Source of the DNA: Silene latifolia
Lineage: Eukaryota; Streptophyta; Magnoliopsida; Caryophyllales; Caryophyllaceae
NCBI RefSeq assembly: GCF_048544455.1
Contig: NC_133536.1
Coordinates: 39,698,652 to 39,762,651 of the forward strand
Direction: 5' to 3'
DNA: 64,000 nucleotides
Made by a program: the position numbers and the translations under genes. The notes below the pieces were generated by a model. The model made no database searches and was not told the DNA's origin. It worked only from the letters and a program-made list of their open reading frames with translations. Positions 35,075 to 46,505 of the stretch are shown here, piece by piece. Positions within the stretch are counted from its first letter, which is position 1. The number at the start of each line of letters is the position of its first letter.

Positions 35075-35679
35075 GGGGGTGTTTGGTTCAAGCATTGTAG
35101 GTATAAGGTATGGGTTTGGAATGAGCTAAACCCATACCTTGTGTTTGGTTCACTGTTTTTGTAATTTGATACCCATACCTCAAACCCATGAGGTATGGGT
35201 TTCTCATACCCAAGGGGGGAGGTGGGTATGAGAATGATACCTTGGGGATCATATCAAAGATGAGTATTGGAAAAAAATTAGCATTAAAAAAATTTATTTT
35301 TTCCTCACAAAACTAAATATATACATAATTATTTTTTTCCCGAATTCTTTCTTTTCCGTGAAAAATACAAACGATGATTTTTCTTGAACATTTTTAATAA
35401 TATTTAAGAATAGAAATAATAAGATATTAAAAAAAGATTAAAATATGTAAAAAAAAAACTATATTCAAGTTTTTAACTAATTAATATATGAAAATTTAAA
35501 TGAGAAAAATACATAAGTAAATGGTACAATCAATAATATAGACATACAAAAAAAAAGTTCATTCCTCATTCCGGAGTTGAACCAAACACAAGGTATCAGG
35601 AATGGAGTTCCAAACCCATACCACCCTGGTTTGATTCCTGATTCCATACCGATACCTTCATGTGAACCAAACGCCCCCT
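35075..35679. mobile_element. TIR element between the two host genes
   Basis: Ends GGGGGTGTTTGGTTCA and TGAACCAAACGCCCCC are inverted repeats. Subterminal blocks of GGTATGGGTTT and AAACCCATACC are mirrored. The interior is AT-rich and non-coding. Flanks share TGAG only, so the superfamily is not fixed. It lies about 115 bp upstream of the DUF1640 start codon, in its putative promoter. Confidence 0.7.
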
Positions 35680-36589
35680 GAGAAAACTAGAGAGAAGATT
35701 GATGGCGGAGTTTTATTTGTTTCAAATCAAGGATTAAGATGTGGAGAAAATGTACGTTTTTTTTCCTTCTTTCGTGTACAAAAAGCCGTCTAAAATCTAC
35801 TCTGGAACTCTGTAGTTGTTTATTTCAAGTGGTATGATAGTCAGACTCGTTTTAACTTTTAAACTTAAGACGAATCTCTATGGTCCTAAATGCGAGTTTG
35901 TGTTTTAGTGTGTTTGTTTAGTGACAAGGGTTGACTCATTAGATGTTTCGTTTAATCTACGGTTTAAGGTGGAATATTGTTGGAGTATGTGACGGTTTTA
36001 TAATAATCCCGAGATAGCTAGTAAGAGATTAGTATGATAGAGTCCCCGACATACTAGACTGATTTGCGAAATAGTAGACTGATTTGTAAAAGTTGAGTTA
36101 ACATCACTAGAGGTCTCGAGTTTGATTCCTTATTGTTGTGTTAAAGCTCCCAACGGAAAATTTAGCAACATTTAAAGCACAAAATGATGGACTGACGGAG
36201 TCCTGTGCATTATTTTATTTGATCTTTTGTATATTACTCGTATTATGTAAGATATTTTACGAAGCCCTAAAAGGCTAAAATCGATGGTTGACCTATTTTC
36301 TATGATGCTATACAGCAAACTGCCAATTAAATGCAGGAAAATAGTGAATCTTCCATGAATAAAATCAACTGTGGTTTTCTTCCATCAATCTATTGAGTAT
36401 GGCGAGAGCATCTAAACAATGGTGAGAATATTGATAATGCCTCCAGAAACACGAGAAAAATAGTGAGGAGCTATATGAGGAAAACAGCAAATCTACTGAT
36501 AATAGTACATTGACATGTAATCCTCCTTAAACTATGAATGGCTGTACAAAGAAAGAAACTACCTATCTATGGGCCATGGCTGCGGAAAT
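35680..36589. other. Intergenic: DUF1640 upstream and NERD 3' flank
   Basis: AT-rich sequence between the TIR element and the NERD stop codon. The part next to 36590 probably holds the NERD 3' UTR (minus strand), but no polyadenylation signal can be picked with confidence. No other gene is seen. Confidence 0.5.
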
Positions 36590-39500
36590 TCAAGTATGCA
36601 TAAAGTCGCATGACACACCCTTCCTGCAATGTCCATTTTCATGGAACTTGCAAACCCTTTGTGCTCTACTCCCAAATGATGACTGCCTATTCCACTGACC
36701 ACCCCCGGCCCCACCATTTCGACTATGATCACCTCCCTGTCTACCTGTGTTTCCTGGTGGGGCAACCCAACCAGAATTAGTGCTTCCATTTGATGGGTGG
36801 GACCATGCCATATTATGATTGGCTATTTTCTGTTGACCACCCCGTGGCATGCCGGTTGAAGCAGGTCTCCCTGCATTGTGGGCCAGCATACCATAAGATG
36901 GAGCTTGATTACTTACAGAAGCAGCATTTGGATTATTCGGTGCCATGCTGGCATTCACAGTTTCCATTCTTGCCACATGACCGGATGACCAGCCATGAGT
37001 ATAGACAGCAGGATTTTGACCGGCCCCAGGCTGGATGACATTTGATAAGCCTTGTCCGGAAGTTGATTGCTTCATAATGGAATTAAGCATGGTAAATGGT
37101 TGACTTACCGTCTGTAGAGTTGACTTTGACGCTATACTATTTCCAGCACCTGAACTAGAAGACAAATCGGATCTATACCCAGAAGTTGAGAAGGACTGTT
37201 GACCAGCTGCCGGTTGCACAGAAGAAACAAAATTCGACCTCCCGACACCAATAAGATCAGTAGGAGATGAAGGTGTAGGAGAAGGTAACCTTTCAATCCC
37301 TCTTTGCAATTGATTATTTGATTGAAAGGTGCTTCGAGCAGGTGTGGGAGAAGAGAGGCTAGGAGAATCATATATCCCAACATTCCCGGAACTATGAGAA
37401 TTTCCCGTGAGTTTTGATGTATCTATTGAAGTTGGCACATTCTTTACTACAAGCACTTCCTCGTCAAGCCTTCCAGCCAAAAGGTCCGTCAGGAGGACAT
37501 AGTCATTGTCACTTCGTGAGATTCTCCATATCCTCAAATCATTGGGAAAATACCCAGTGCTATTCCACTTACGAAGCTGGGTCATGGAAAAGGGTCCTTG
37601 AACCTTCCCAGTCGGATCTCGGTACTGCCATATCTTTTCAGTCTCACTTATATTCAAACCCGTTTGCCCAGCGAAACTGGAAATAGAAGGAGATTCAGAC
37701 ATAGAAGATCGCATCCCATAATGTCCACCTAGTATGCTTGAGCCAGAAGCCACCCTTGACTTTTCCTGGCTGTTTGATCTGGGTAACCTCTTGTCAACCC
37801 CATTACTGCAAGTGTGCTCACGAGTTGGTGAGATGAAACTCAAGGTTTCCCTTCTGCCTGAACAATCCATGCCAGATGAACTTCTGTTTGGATCCGATTT
37901 CTGGTTTGGAGGTCTAGCATTAGCACTCCAAGAATCACTAGAAATGGAGCCGCCTTCGCGAGATGGAAAATGGTCCTTGCCCCTTCTACTGAATCCAGTT
38001 TCTCTTGGCCTTACATCACTTGCTGCATGCAAAGAAGCCAAACCTTACCCTACTTAGGTTCTTTTATTATGGCTAAAAAGGGTCAATTTCTTAAAAACAA
38101 TGATGGCAGAGGTTTTGCAGAAAAATGACAAACCTTGTTTCGGACTGTCCAATTCATCTTCAGATTCACAACTTGGGTCCATTTTTGGATCTGCATGTAC
38201 CTTTGGAATTTCATCCAACCTTCGTTGGCGTTCCTCAGGTGTCTTCAGAAGCTGCAATTTTTCTACACATTCTCTGAGCGTAGATAAAAGTCAAGTAACT
38301 CAATTCCATAAATGAAATGTCAAAACAAAAGCTAAAGAAGTTTAGCTCTCGATTTTTTTACTTCTATATGCTTGAAGAAGAAAGGTGTAGAAATATATAG
38401 AAAAATTGTAACTTGCATATGGGTAAATTTGAAGTGACACAAGGAAAGCTATACGAAATCGGTACTCTGGTAGTCTTACTAAAGTCTTACTAACTACTAA
38501 GTGAGACTATCAGAGGGGAAGCAGACGTTGCATCATCCCATAATAGTTTTCCTTTAGTGCCTACAACTCCACAAACCTACAACTGATTCTGAACACTTCT
38601 AACTGTATACCCTTGTGTTTGGCGGGGTGGCCAAAACTCACCACTATCAGAGTCTTAGAATGTACCCAAGGGGTACGAATATTAAAAAACTCAATGCCAT
38701 TCCCACTTTACAGCCAGAAAAGACATGCAGAGCAGCAGCAATGACAACATTTCCCCCATGGCCTCAGAAATTCCTGACAATGGCGGATTGGCGGGCTAAG
38801 GGGGAGTTACAGGTACACGGGTTTGTGTTTTCAACCAAGCGACTTATAATGAAAGAAATTGCACCAATCGACTTCTACTTCACAACATAAGCACAGACAA
38901 TTTAAATAGCGAGCCATTTTGGTTTTCCCATACCAAAAAAAAAAAAAAAAAAAAAAAAACTTCACGACCATAAAATTTGCATTAGATATTATGCTATACT
39001 TTTATAATAAAAGGATATTCTTTTTTATGCCCTTTCTCACTAGCTCGATCACGAAGATGACTAAGCCTTGCCATCTCTGCTTCAAGCCACTGCAATGGTC
39101 ATCGGACATAAATCTCAGTTATCAAAGCTAGCAGTAAATTTAAGCAATCGACACCCATGAGAAGAAAGAGGCAATATTTAACCCCAAATGTCACAAGAAC
39201 AGCTTTTGCCAAGATGGATCACATGATGGCAAAGAAGTGCTCACGGTCAGACCCAAGGTTACCATGGCTGGCAAGGTACGTGAAAACAATCATCAGGGAG
39301 GAGGTAAACGGAGGGAAGACAGAAATATAAATTCATAATGCAAGTTAAAATTAATTAGAAACGGCATGACATAACACACTCTATTTAACTTGCAACAAAT
39401 GAGCTACATTGAGGAATAAGAAAAGGAGGAATGAGTACTATGAAGCAATTAATAACTTCTAGCCAGTCAGGTGTAGCAAAATTTCCAAACTAGCTTAGGA

Positions 39501-40482
39501 GAAAAGCAAGAACATGGATTTGCTATCAATTTCTATCCAGTCAGGTGCAGCAAAATTTCCATACTACTTGGGAGAAATCATGGATTTCCCTATCGTGCTG
39601 GAAATAGCTATCCGTGGTACAACATGAAATAAGACATCAATCCCGATTCCCACCCAACCCAACAATTAAACGGGCGTTGGAACCACACCACCACCGACAA
39701 CAACACACACACGCGCGCGCGCACACACACACAAGTAAAAATAACCGCAAAGAAGAGGTTACAAGTATCTTACATCAACTATTCTAATTTCATGTAGTTC
39801 CATGGCTTTTTCCAGAACCCCGCCCTGAAAGAAGAACACAAATCATCTCAGAATCGTACAGTCAATCAGATGTAATCTCAACTAGAAAACAATTTCCTTA
39901 CCACAGTCATCCGGTTGATCAGTCCACATTTGATACTCTGACGCAACCGCTTACATTCATCCTACATGAGTGGCAAGATAGATTTTAGATTGTATTCTAA
40001 GAAAGAAAAATCAAGTTGCTAGGCCATCTTAGGGCAGTCACTAACACGTGTGCAGCACGACTTAAATTTATACATTAAGCAATAATCTAGAACTAATACT
40101 CGTTCATTAACAGCACACTTTGCGCCAAACAGTATGACGGTAAACATGAATGGCATGGGCACGGCTTGCATGAGATCGCGGGCTTGTTATACATGGAGTT
40201 TCTGCTCTTCCTAAAACTACAGCCTAGGCTACCCCAAAATATTCACCGGAGAAACATCTTGATTCTTGAGCCTTTATTGAAAATTCAATTAGACCATATA
40301 AACAAGCGTATTATTACAAAGAACCGAGGAAGTAAAATCGCAAGATTGTTGTTCTACACTCATAGTTTTAAAAGGCTTGAGGTACACCAAGGCGACAAGG
40401 GTCCATCTGTCCATGGCGAAGAGGCATAAGGTATGATGATAAGGTGTGCTCCTTGATAATCAACATGAGGCGCACTGTTTAC

Positions 40483-40523
<41 letters not shown>

Positions 40524-43500
40524 TATTCTAAATAAATTTGTTAACAAAAACACCCCTTTTCGACTTTTAATAGGGCTAAAATGCATATACGAGTGTGAGG
40601 GATAATCTAGTAAGATAAGGGCATCATAAAAAAAAATATAGAAGAAAATAAAGAAAGTGCATAGTCGCCATAGTGTGTCTCGATACATGCGCCTTTTATC
40701 TAGGAGACGCACTTAGATCGCGACAAGGCGTTTGGCTAGCGCCTCTACATCAATGAGCCTAGGGCTTAAGCATGCTTTAGGCACAGTTTCTTAAATACAT
40801 ACTTCTGTATAAAAACAAACTGGTCATATAGAATTTCATAAATTCTCACAATATGCATTGTCATTTCTTTCATTTGTTTCTTTGTGGCAATGAAAGCAAT
40901 TAGGATGTAGTATTGGACACTGGTGCATGAATCATTGGGAAGTGGAAAAGCAGTTTGTGCAATGTTTTGTAGTTATGAAAACAATTTCTGATTGAAAGAC
41001 GCGATAACAATACATCACATGCAGATTTTTCAAAAATACTAAGTGATATGCACCCCTCTCTTTTCATCAATATGAATATGTTTAAAAAAAAAAGTATTAT
41101 CAATACATCCTTGGTTGTTCACTTGCGGACATAAGCGATGAGGTATTTTCCTTCTACTTCGCGGAAGCGTGAACAGGGAAAGGGCTTAGTTTATAATAAG
41201 CTAATATGTTTTCATTACCTCTGAAAATTCTTGACTAGAGATTGTATCGATTGGTATTGTCTCGGTCTTGCCCAGATTCAAAATCTCGAGCATGACATCC
41301 GTTGTCCTTTTACCCACTTTGTACGGTTCAGCTGATTCGCTAGTACCTTGTACAATATAACCACGAGTTATTTGAACTGAAAAAAAAATTTCTATTTGAA
41401 ACAAACTAAACATCATCTTGTAACTTATTACCAATTATCTGCACCAGCCTGTAAATGTCATGTTTTTGTCCGCTGCCAGAAATTCTGATTCTAACAAAAG
41501 AGCCAGCAGCCTTATCAGGGAATGTTTCGGAATTCTCCATAAGCGCTTCCAATAAATTACGACGCAGAAAAATTAAGTTAATGTTATGCATATCGATTGC
41601 GGCGTAGTCATCAAGGTTTGACTGAGCCTCTCTCTCTTCGCCTCTTTTATGCGATTTTCTTCCTCTACTTTTACCACCGTCTAGTAAAGAGTCGGTGTTG
41701 TTATCAGCATTTGATAGCCTCATTTCAGTGTCGGCAGCAGTTCCTTGACTACTATCAGCATGGGGAATATCCTTCAAAAAGAAATGTGATTCAAGTAGCT
41801 TCAACATTTCAAAATGACCAACTCGTGGTTTGCCAAAAAGTTTTTGCAGCATGGGATCACAAATTATCTGGCTCTGTCGACGTGGATCACGAAGTTTATT
41901 TCCTTTTATATATTCTAACAGGAGCCCCTGTACATCAAACTGAGTTAAGACAGATTGGTCGCCATTTTTCATGTGCATGACAAACTCCAATAGTTCCTTT
42001 GAGGCCCACTCGATATTGTCTTCTGAGAAATCATCAGCTGATCTATAATTAGTAACCTTCGAACGGGAGGGTAACAACTTCCTGGCTTTTGTACCCCTTC
42101 TACTACCAGTATCTGGGGAAGACTGTTCTGTATCTGAATTTACCTCCTTGGCCTGGGATTTTAGCCTCTTCTTAGACTTTCTATTTTCACTGTTTGCATT
42201 CTTCTCTGAAGAGCTGTCAGTAGCATAATCTAAAGATTTTGATTTTCTCTTCACTTTCTTTCTTTTTGAATCACTCACTTGTTTATTTGCAAGGGAGTTA
42301 TTGGAATCACCTCCTGCATCATAATTATCCGCGTGTACCTCAACTGGAGTTTGCTGCTTATCCGAACCTTTACAGGGATCTTTCACCCGTGAAAGCTCGT
42401 CAAAAGTAATGCATAGCTTCTCTTTCTGTTGTAACCAGTAACCCTTAAACAGATGATCCCAGCTACTTTTATCACTGAAAGCATCATTACCCTACAACAA
42501 GATCGACTAAGAATGAGTGTGATTATGACCAACTGAGCAAGAGTAAAACTGAATAATTTAAGTGCAGTTTTAGTGGAAATGGAGGTAGAGAAGATGGAAG
42601 TATCACTCAGATAGAAAGGTTGTTCAATACCCAATTTTTTTCAAAATTTAGGATCAATTATCTAAAAGGGTGGAGAATGCGATACAGATGTGGCTCACAA
42701 AACTAAAACAAACCGGTTGAACTGGAAGACTGCAACATGGTTTCTATGTAATCTCTCTGTGCCTCATAGATTGAAGGGTAAATTGTATCGCACTGCAATA
42801 AAGTATTGGAGAGGACATGAGGGAGGAGGAAAGGATCTGGGTAGATGGGAGTATGATTTTTCTTTTGTTTTATCATTTGATCCTTTATTTTTCAAAATAT
42901 TGTTTTCTCATTTCTCGAATTTTTTTCACTTTAATCTCATATACACATTTTTAGTATAATGAATCACTTTTCTATATATTATGTTATTTTATATTTGATT
43001 TTATTTGTGTTGATATTATAGGCAACTAAACTATTCATAATTCTTTTTTTTTTCAAAATAAAGTTTCCACATTTAGTTACTTTCTAATCCTTGAATATCA
43101 ATTGCTTTTCTTCTCACGATTTTACTTGTCTCTGATTTTTGAATGATGTTCATGCCAGCTAACCCCAATCTATTTCGAGGTTACGGGCGTATTGTTATAG
43201 TTATAGTTTAGACGTTAAGCATTATAAAATTAGGGAATACAACCAATATGTTTATAGAACGAAAACACAAGTATTTTGGATCAAAGATAACCTCTTTTAG
43301 ATCAGACTGAATCACAAGGGGAAGGAAGGGAAAAAACAAAAGAACTGTGTACATGAACCGAAAAAAAATCAAAACAAAGCATGTACCGTTTCATTTTGTT
43401 CACTATTTTCGATCACCCTTATAGTTTTCACGCACGTACTACAAAACCCTTTGTTTCCTCTTACACAAAAAATAGCAGCGTCTTTACTGCAGCTTTTGCA

Positions 43501-46182
43501 CAGCGAGAATTGACAAGTATAACACATAAAATTGGAATTCTTCCCACACTGGTGGCAGAAATGCCAACCTGCACGTTCAGAAGCGAAATCAAAATTTATT
43601 ATCAATAGTAGAAAGGAATATGAAGACCATCACGACAACAAGTAAAGAAACGAGATGTACTACAAATTTCTCATGAGCATCAACCAAGCATTAGCTAATT
43701 AAAATATCACGAAGTAGAAGCGAAAATCAATGTACAGCTTGTATGGCATGAGTGTCTTTTTACTATTTACACTTCTAACCTAAAAGGTGGTTAATTAGGT
43801 TACAAAATACAAATATAAGTGATTAAATTACACTACTTACGTGAAACGTTAACACAAACAGCTAAATACTAAAAGCCACTAATTCTGGTTTCTAGAAAAC
43901 TGACTTCAGTTTCCGAATAATTGATTTTTTTCAAATCAGAATATGATAAGCGAGCTAAAACAATCTTATTGGTTATTTTGGCTAAATTTGCAAGGTGAGA
44001 AGAACAGCAACATGGACCTTATAATTTGGTTTATTTTTTGACATACGGAGTAATAATTAAATGTCAAGAAACCATCTCAACCAAAACCAAAAGCTTAAGC
44101 TGATGGTTGGAGTCCCAAGATCGGTTTTATACTCTAACACGCCCCCTCACAAGAATGCCCTTTGGGCTTTAAGCGTGGATGCAACTGCTGGTGTAATATT
44201 CCACTTTAGAATTGAGGGGGGTGGGATTCGAACCCGTGACCTCAAGAAACCATCCCAAACAAAAGCTTAAGTTGATGGTTGGAGTCCCAAGATCGGTTTT
44301 ATACTCTAACATTACAAGGTTTTTTTTTCAGTCTAACAGCTTACACTAACCTTTTATACAAGAAATCCAGGGTTAGTGACGCATCTTAACATCACTACAA
44401 GACCAAGTGACTAACTAGTAACTACAGCTTTGAAAAGTTCAAGACTAACTATGCAGCAACACAAAAAAAGGTTTCATATACTGCTCACTGGTATGTGATG
44501 ATGCTCCCCTACTTTTCTCATGGCATATGGTCCTCTTGCATACTAAGTCATGTCTTCGCCCACTTGCTGGCATGCCCAAGTATTGCACAAGCGTAACCAC
44601 CCTTGACGCATCACCTTGGTGCATTATGCTCAAGCCAGGTGATGCCTCATGCACATCAAAGTTGCGCATTCTTTCACCAATCAAGCCCAATGCTATGCTC
44701 ATATCTTCTAAGAGATTATATAACCTTGTGTTAATGCGTCAAGAATTCCCACCTATAGCCTGCTACAATAATGATTTATAGGTAAGGCAGCAGCCTTTAC
44801 ACAGAAAACTCATTATTTACAGGCACAATCAAGCCTTCCAACTTGTGTGGAACTTAACCAAGGACAAATGTTGGCAGATGGCCCAACCCCAAAACCCACT
44901 CTAATTCGATCAATAGTGAAACTCTTAAACACTAAGCTTTTTACACTGACAGAAATACATGAATATAATTGTAATTCATCTCCTCATGGAACTTCTTCAC
45001 ATAATGCCACAACACATGCACATACAAACTCAATAGCTGACACGATAACGGAGTACTGTAAAAAATATGCAAACATACCACAATTCCAACGGCCTTTGGT
45101 CTTGAAAAACTCGCCATCATGATCAACGCAAGACCGATGGTATGCCTTGGGGCAGCCTCTGGAAAACCAACATATGAGATCAAAATCATTAAGTTTCAAG
45201 TAAAAAAACTGCCACATTTATACTACTAAGTAACAACAGAAGACAGTCGCAAACATGATCACAGCAGAAGAGAAGAATACCTGCGATCACATAATACAAG
45301 GTCCCCACCTACAAGGCAAATGAAGCAAACATCCTCCCCTACCATCTTCCTTGAAGGAGCTTTCACAGGAGTAACCTGCTTCGCTTTTGGCCCACGCTTT
45401 CGCTTTCCACCACTTTTAATGGTCTCTGGCTCCATTCCCATTTCGGCGTCAACCATTGGTGTCCCCTCCTCTACCAGCAGTTCATCATCATTTTTCGCCA
45501 CATCCAATGAATGCTCCATTTCATCATCATCCTCTTCTTTTTCCCCTTCTACTTTTTCGTCTTCATCTTCTTCCTCTCCCTCGTCATCTTCATCCTTATT
45601 TTCATCCAATTCATCGTTGTTTACTGCCAATACCTTCTCATCCACCATTTCCATCTCATTAACACACAATGAGTCCTCAGTAACTGGCTTAATTTCCTCT
45701 TTCCCTGCTTCAGCTTTTTCGACATCCCTAACAGACCATCCCTCAACCTGACATTCATCCACTGTCGCCAATTCATCACTTACTCCTTTCAATTTTTCGA
45801 CATTCTCAACCTTACTCTCGCTTTCCAAATCCCGAACTTCCTCATCTTCTCCAACCAATAGCTCACTCTCTGGTTTCGATTCCTCGTCATCTTTATTAGC
45901 AGCTACCTCCTCCTCCTCCTCCTCACTTTTTCGTTTCGATTCTTTGACATCCTCGCCTCCATATTCACTCTTCTCTCTATCCGAAGCCTCAAAAGAGGCC
46001 AAATGATCAGCAACCTCAACCACCAATGGCCGGGCTTCATCAACAGCAGAGAATTCGTCAATTTTCTCCAATTCTAATCCCTCACCATTTTCAACCTCAA
46101 GAGAATCATGAATCGCCGCATTTGGAGGAATCTCTGGGGAATCCCCGGCATCGCATTGCTGCAAAGCTTCTTCGGCCGGCAT
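36590..46182 (-). CDS. NERD: NERD-type GW protein (PHD, SWIB, Plus-3, GYF, CCCH)
   Basis: Ten coding exons join in one frame to 1387 residues: 45281-46182, 45079-45158, 43387-43568, 41432-42491, 41219-41376, 39902-39961, 39774-39824, 39019-39089, 38134-38279, 36590-38043. The start ATG is 46180-46182 (MPAEEALQQ); the frame upstream opens only with TTG. Order of parts: acidic region, basic NLS-like KRKRGPKAK (260-268), PHD-type Cys/His region (286-376: CFICLVGGDLVLCDRRGC), basic stretch, SWIB (about 548-629), Plus-3 (about 685-815: PYKVGKRTTDVMLEILNLGK), coiled region, GYF (about 1040-1094: WQYRDPTGKVQGPFSMTQLR), GW dipeptides at 1254 and 1328, and a C-terminal CCCH finger (1368-1386; C-x7-C-x5-C-x3-H). 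This is the layout of Arabidopsis NERD, a histone H3- and AGO2-binding protein of an RNA-dependent chromatin-silencing pathway. Nine introns have standard borders except intron 8 (AT-AC). Confidence 0.93.
38280..39018 (-). other. U12-type AT-AC intron 8 of NERD
   Basis: On the minus strand exon 8 ends AAAAAAGA and the intron starts ATATCCTTTT, a perfect U12 AT-AC donor. The intron ends TTACTTGACTTTTATCTAC, with a U12 branch-site match TTACTTGAC (consensus TTCCTTRAC, one mismatch) and 11 nt from the branch A to the final C. Exon 9 starts GCTCAGAGAATG. Only this splice gives KKELRECVEKLQ, the expected protein. The only GT near exon 8 (GTATAG at 38999) leaves exon 9 out of frame. Length 739 nt; it contains a run of over 20 A (about 38937-38959). 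Confidence 0.85.
39703..39733. repeat. Alternating purine-pyrimidine tract (AC/GC)n
   Basis: A run of ACAC, then CGCGCGCGCG, then CACACACA, about 31 bp of uninterrupted purine-pyrimidine alternation. It lies in NERD intron 7, about 40 bp from exon 7. Such tracts can adopt Z-DNA and are unstable in length. Confidence 0.85.
40366..40797. repeat. Probable TIR remnant with a 35-bp poly(A) in NERD intron 5
   Basis: AGTTTTAAAAGGCTTGAGG at the left and a loosely inverted GCATGCTTTAGGCACAGTTTC at the right bracket sequence rich in GCGCC/GGCGC and AAGGCG words. An uninterrupted run of about 35 A lies at 40484-40519. A full-length element cannot be proved. Confidence 0.4.
44062..44311 (-). mobile_element. 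TRIM-type miniature LTR element, 250 bp
   Basis: Two direct repeats, 44062-44139 (78 bp) and 44240-44311 (72 bp), share GGTTGGAGTCCCAAGATCGG and TTTTATACTCTAACA. The first has TG...CA ends. The 5-mers TTAAA and TTACA adjoin the outer ends, a possible decayed target duplication. On the minus strand the interior starts TCACGGGTTCGAATCCC, the stretch that normally follows the TGGTATCAGAGCC primer-binding site in this kind of element; the site itself is missing. It lies in NERD intron 2. Confidence 0.7.
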
Positions 46183-46227
46183 TGATAAGGAATAAACTGA
46201 AGAATTGAATAAATAAAGCAAAATTGA

Positions 46228-46276
46228 AAACCCTAGAAATTGGGGAAATTTTGGGGGTTTGGAAACAAAACCCTAA
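46228..46276. promoter_or_regulatory. Two telo-box motifs upstream of NERD
   Basis: AAACCCTA at 46228-46235 and AAACCCTAA at 46268-46276 lie 46-94 bp upstream of the NERD start codon, probably in the 5' UTR or core promoter. The telo-box is a known plant promoter element, common in translation and cell-cycle genes and linked to Polycomb recruitment. Its function here is an inference. Confidence 0.55.
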
Positions 46277-46505
46277 GTTGAATTTGGTGGGAAAACAAAT
46301 AGAAGTAGTTGAATTGTCGTAGAGTCGTAGTCAAGTATTGGTCAACGTTAAGAGATTATGTTGGTACGGGAAATCTATGCCGTCAATTTCCTGAACAAGG
46401 AATTCTATAGGATCTCTTCTGTCGCTGCGTTTTATGATTCTGCAGGTGGCGGAGCTGAGTAATGAGTACGAGCAGACGTCAATTATCGCATTAAATTAAA
46501 TGTTA

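Noticed and set aside
36590-38041. 483-codon minus ORF as a separate gene
   Set aside because: It starts with a TTG, and its first two bases complete a codon from the exon at 38134-38279. It is the last exon of NERD with the GYF and CCCH parts.
38999-39089. GT-AG alternative for NERD intron 8 (donor GTATAG at 38999)
   Set aside because: It gives 90 bp for exon 8 but leaves exon 9 out of frame at every nearby AG, and the added residues do not match the family; the AT-AC splice fits all constraints.
41597-41980. 127-codon plus-strand ORF inside NERD
   Set aside because: Antisense shadow of the SWIB and Plus-3 coding exon; composition explained by the sense strand.
45320-45751. Ser/Phe-rich plus-strand ORF of 143 codons
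   Set aside because: It is the antisense of the acidic, low-complexity first exon of NERD (GAA/GAT repeats read as TTC/ATC); no homology and no splice logic.
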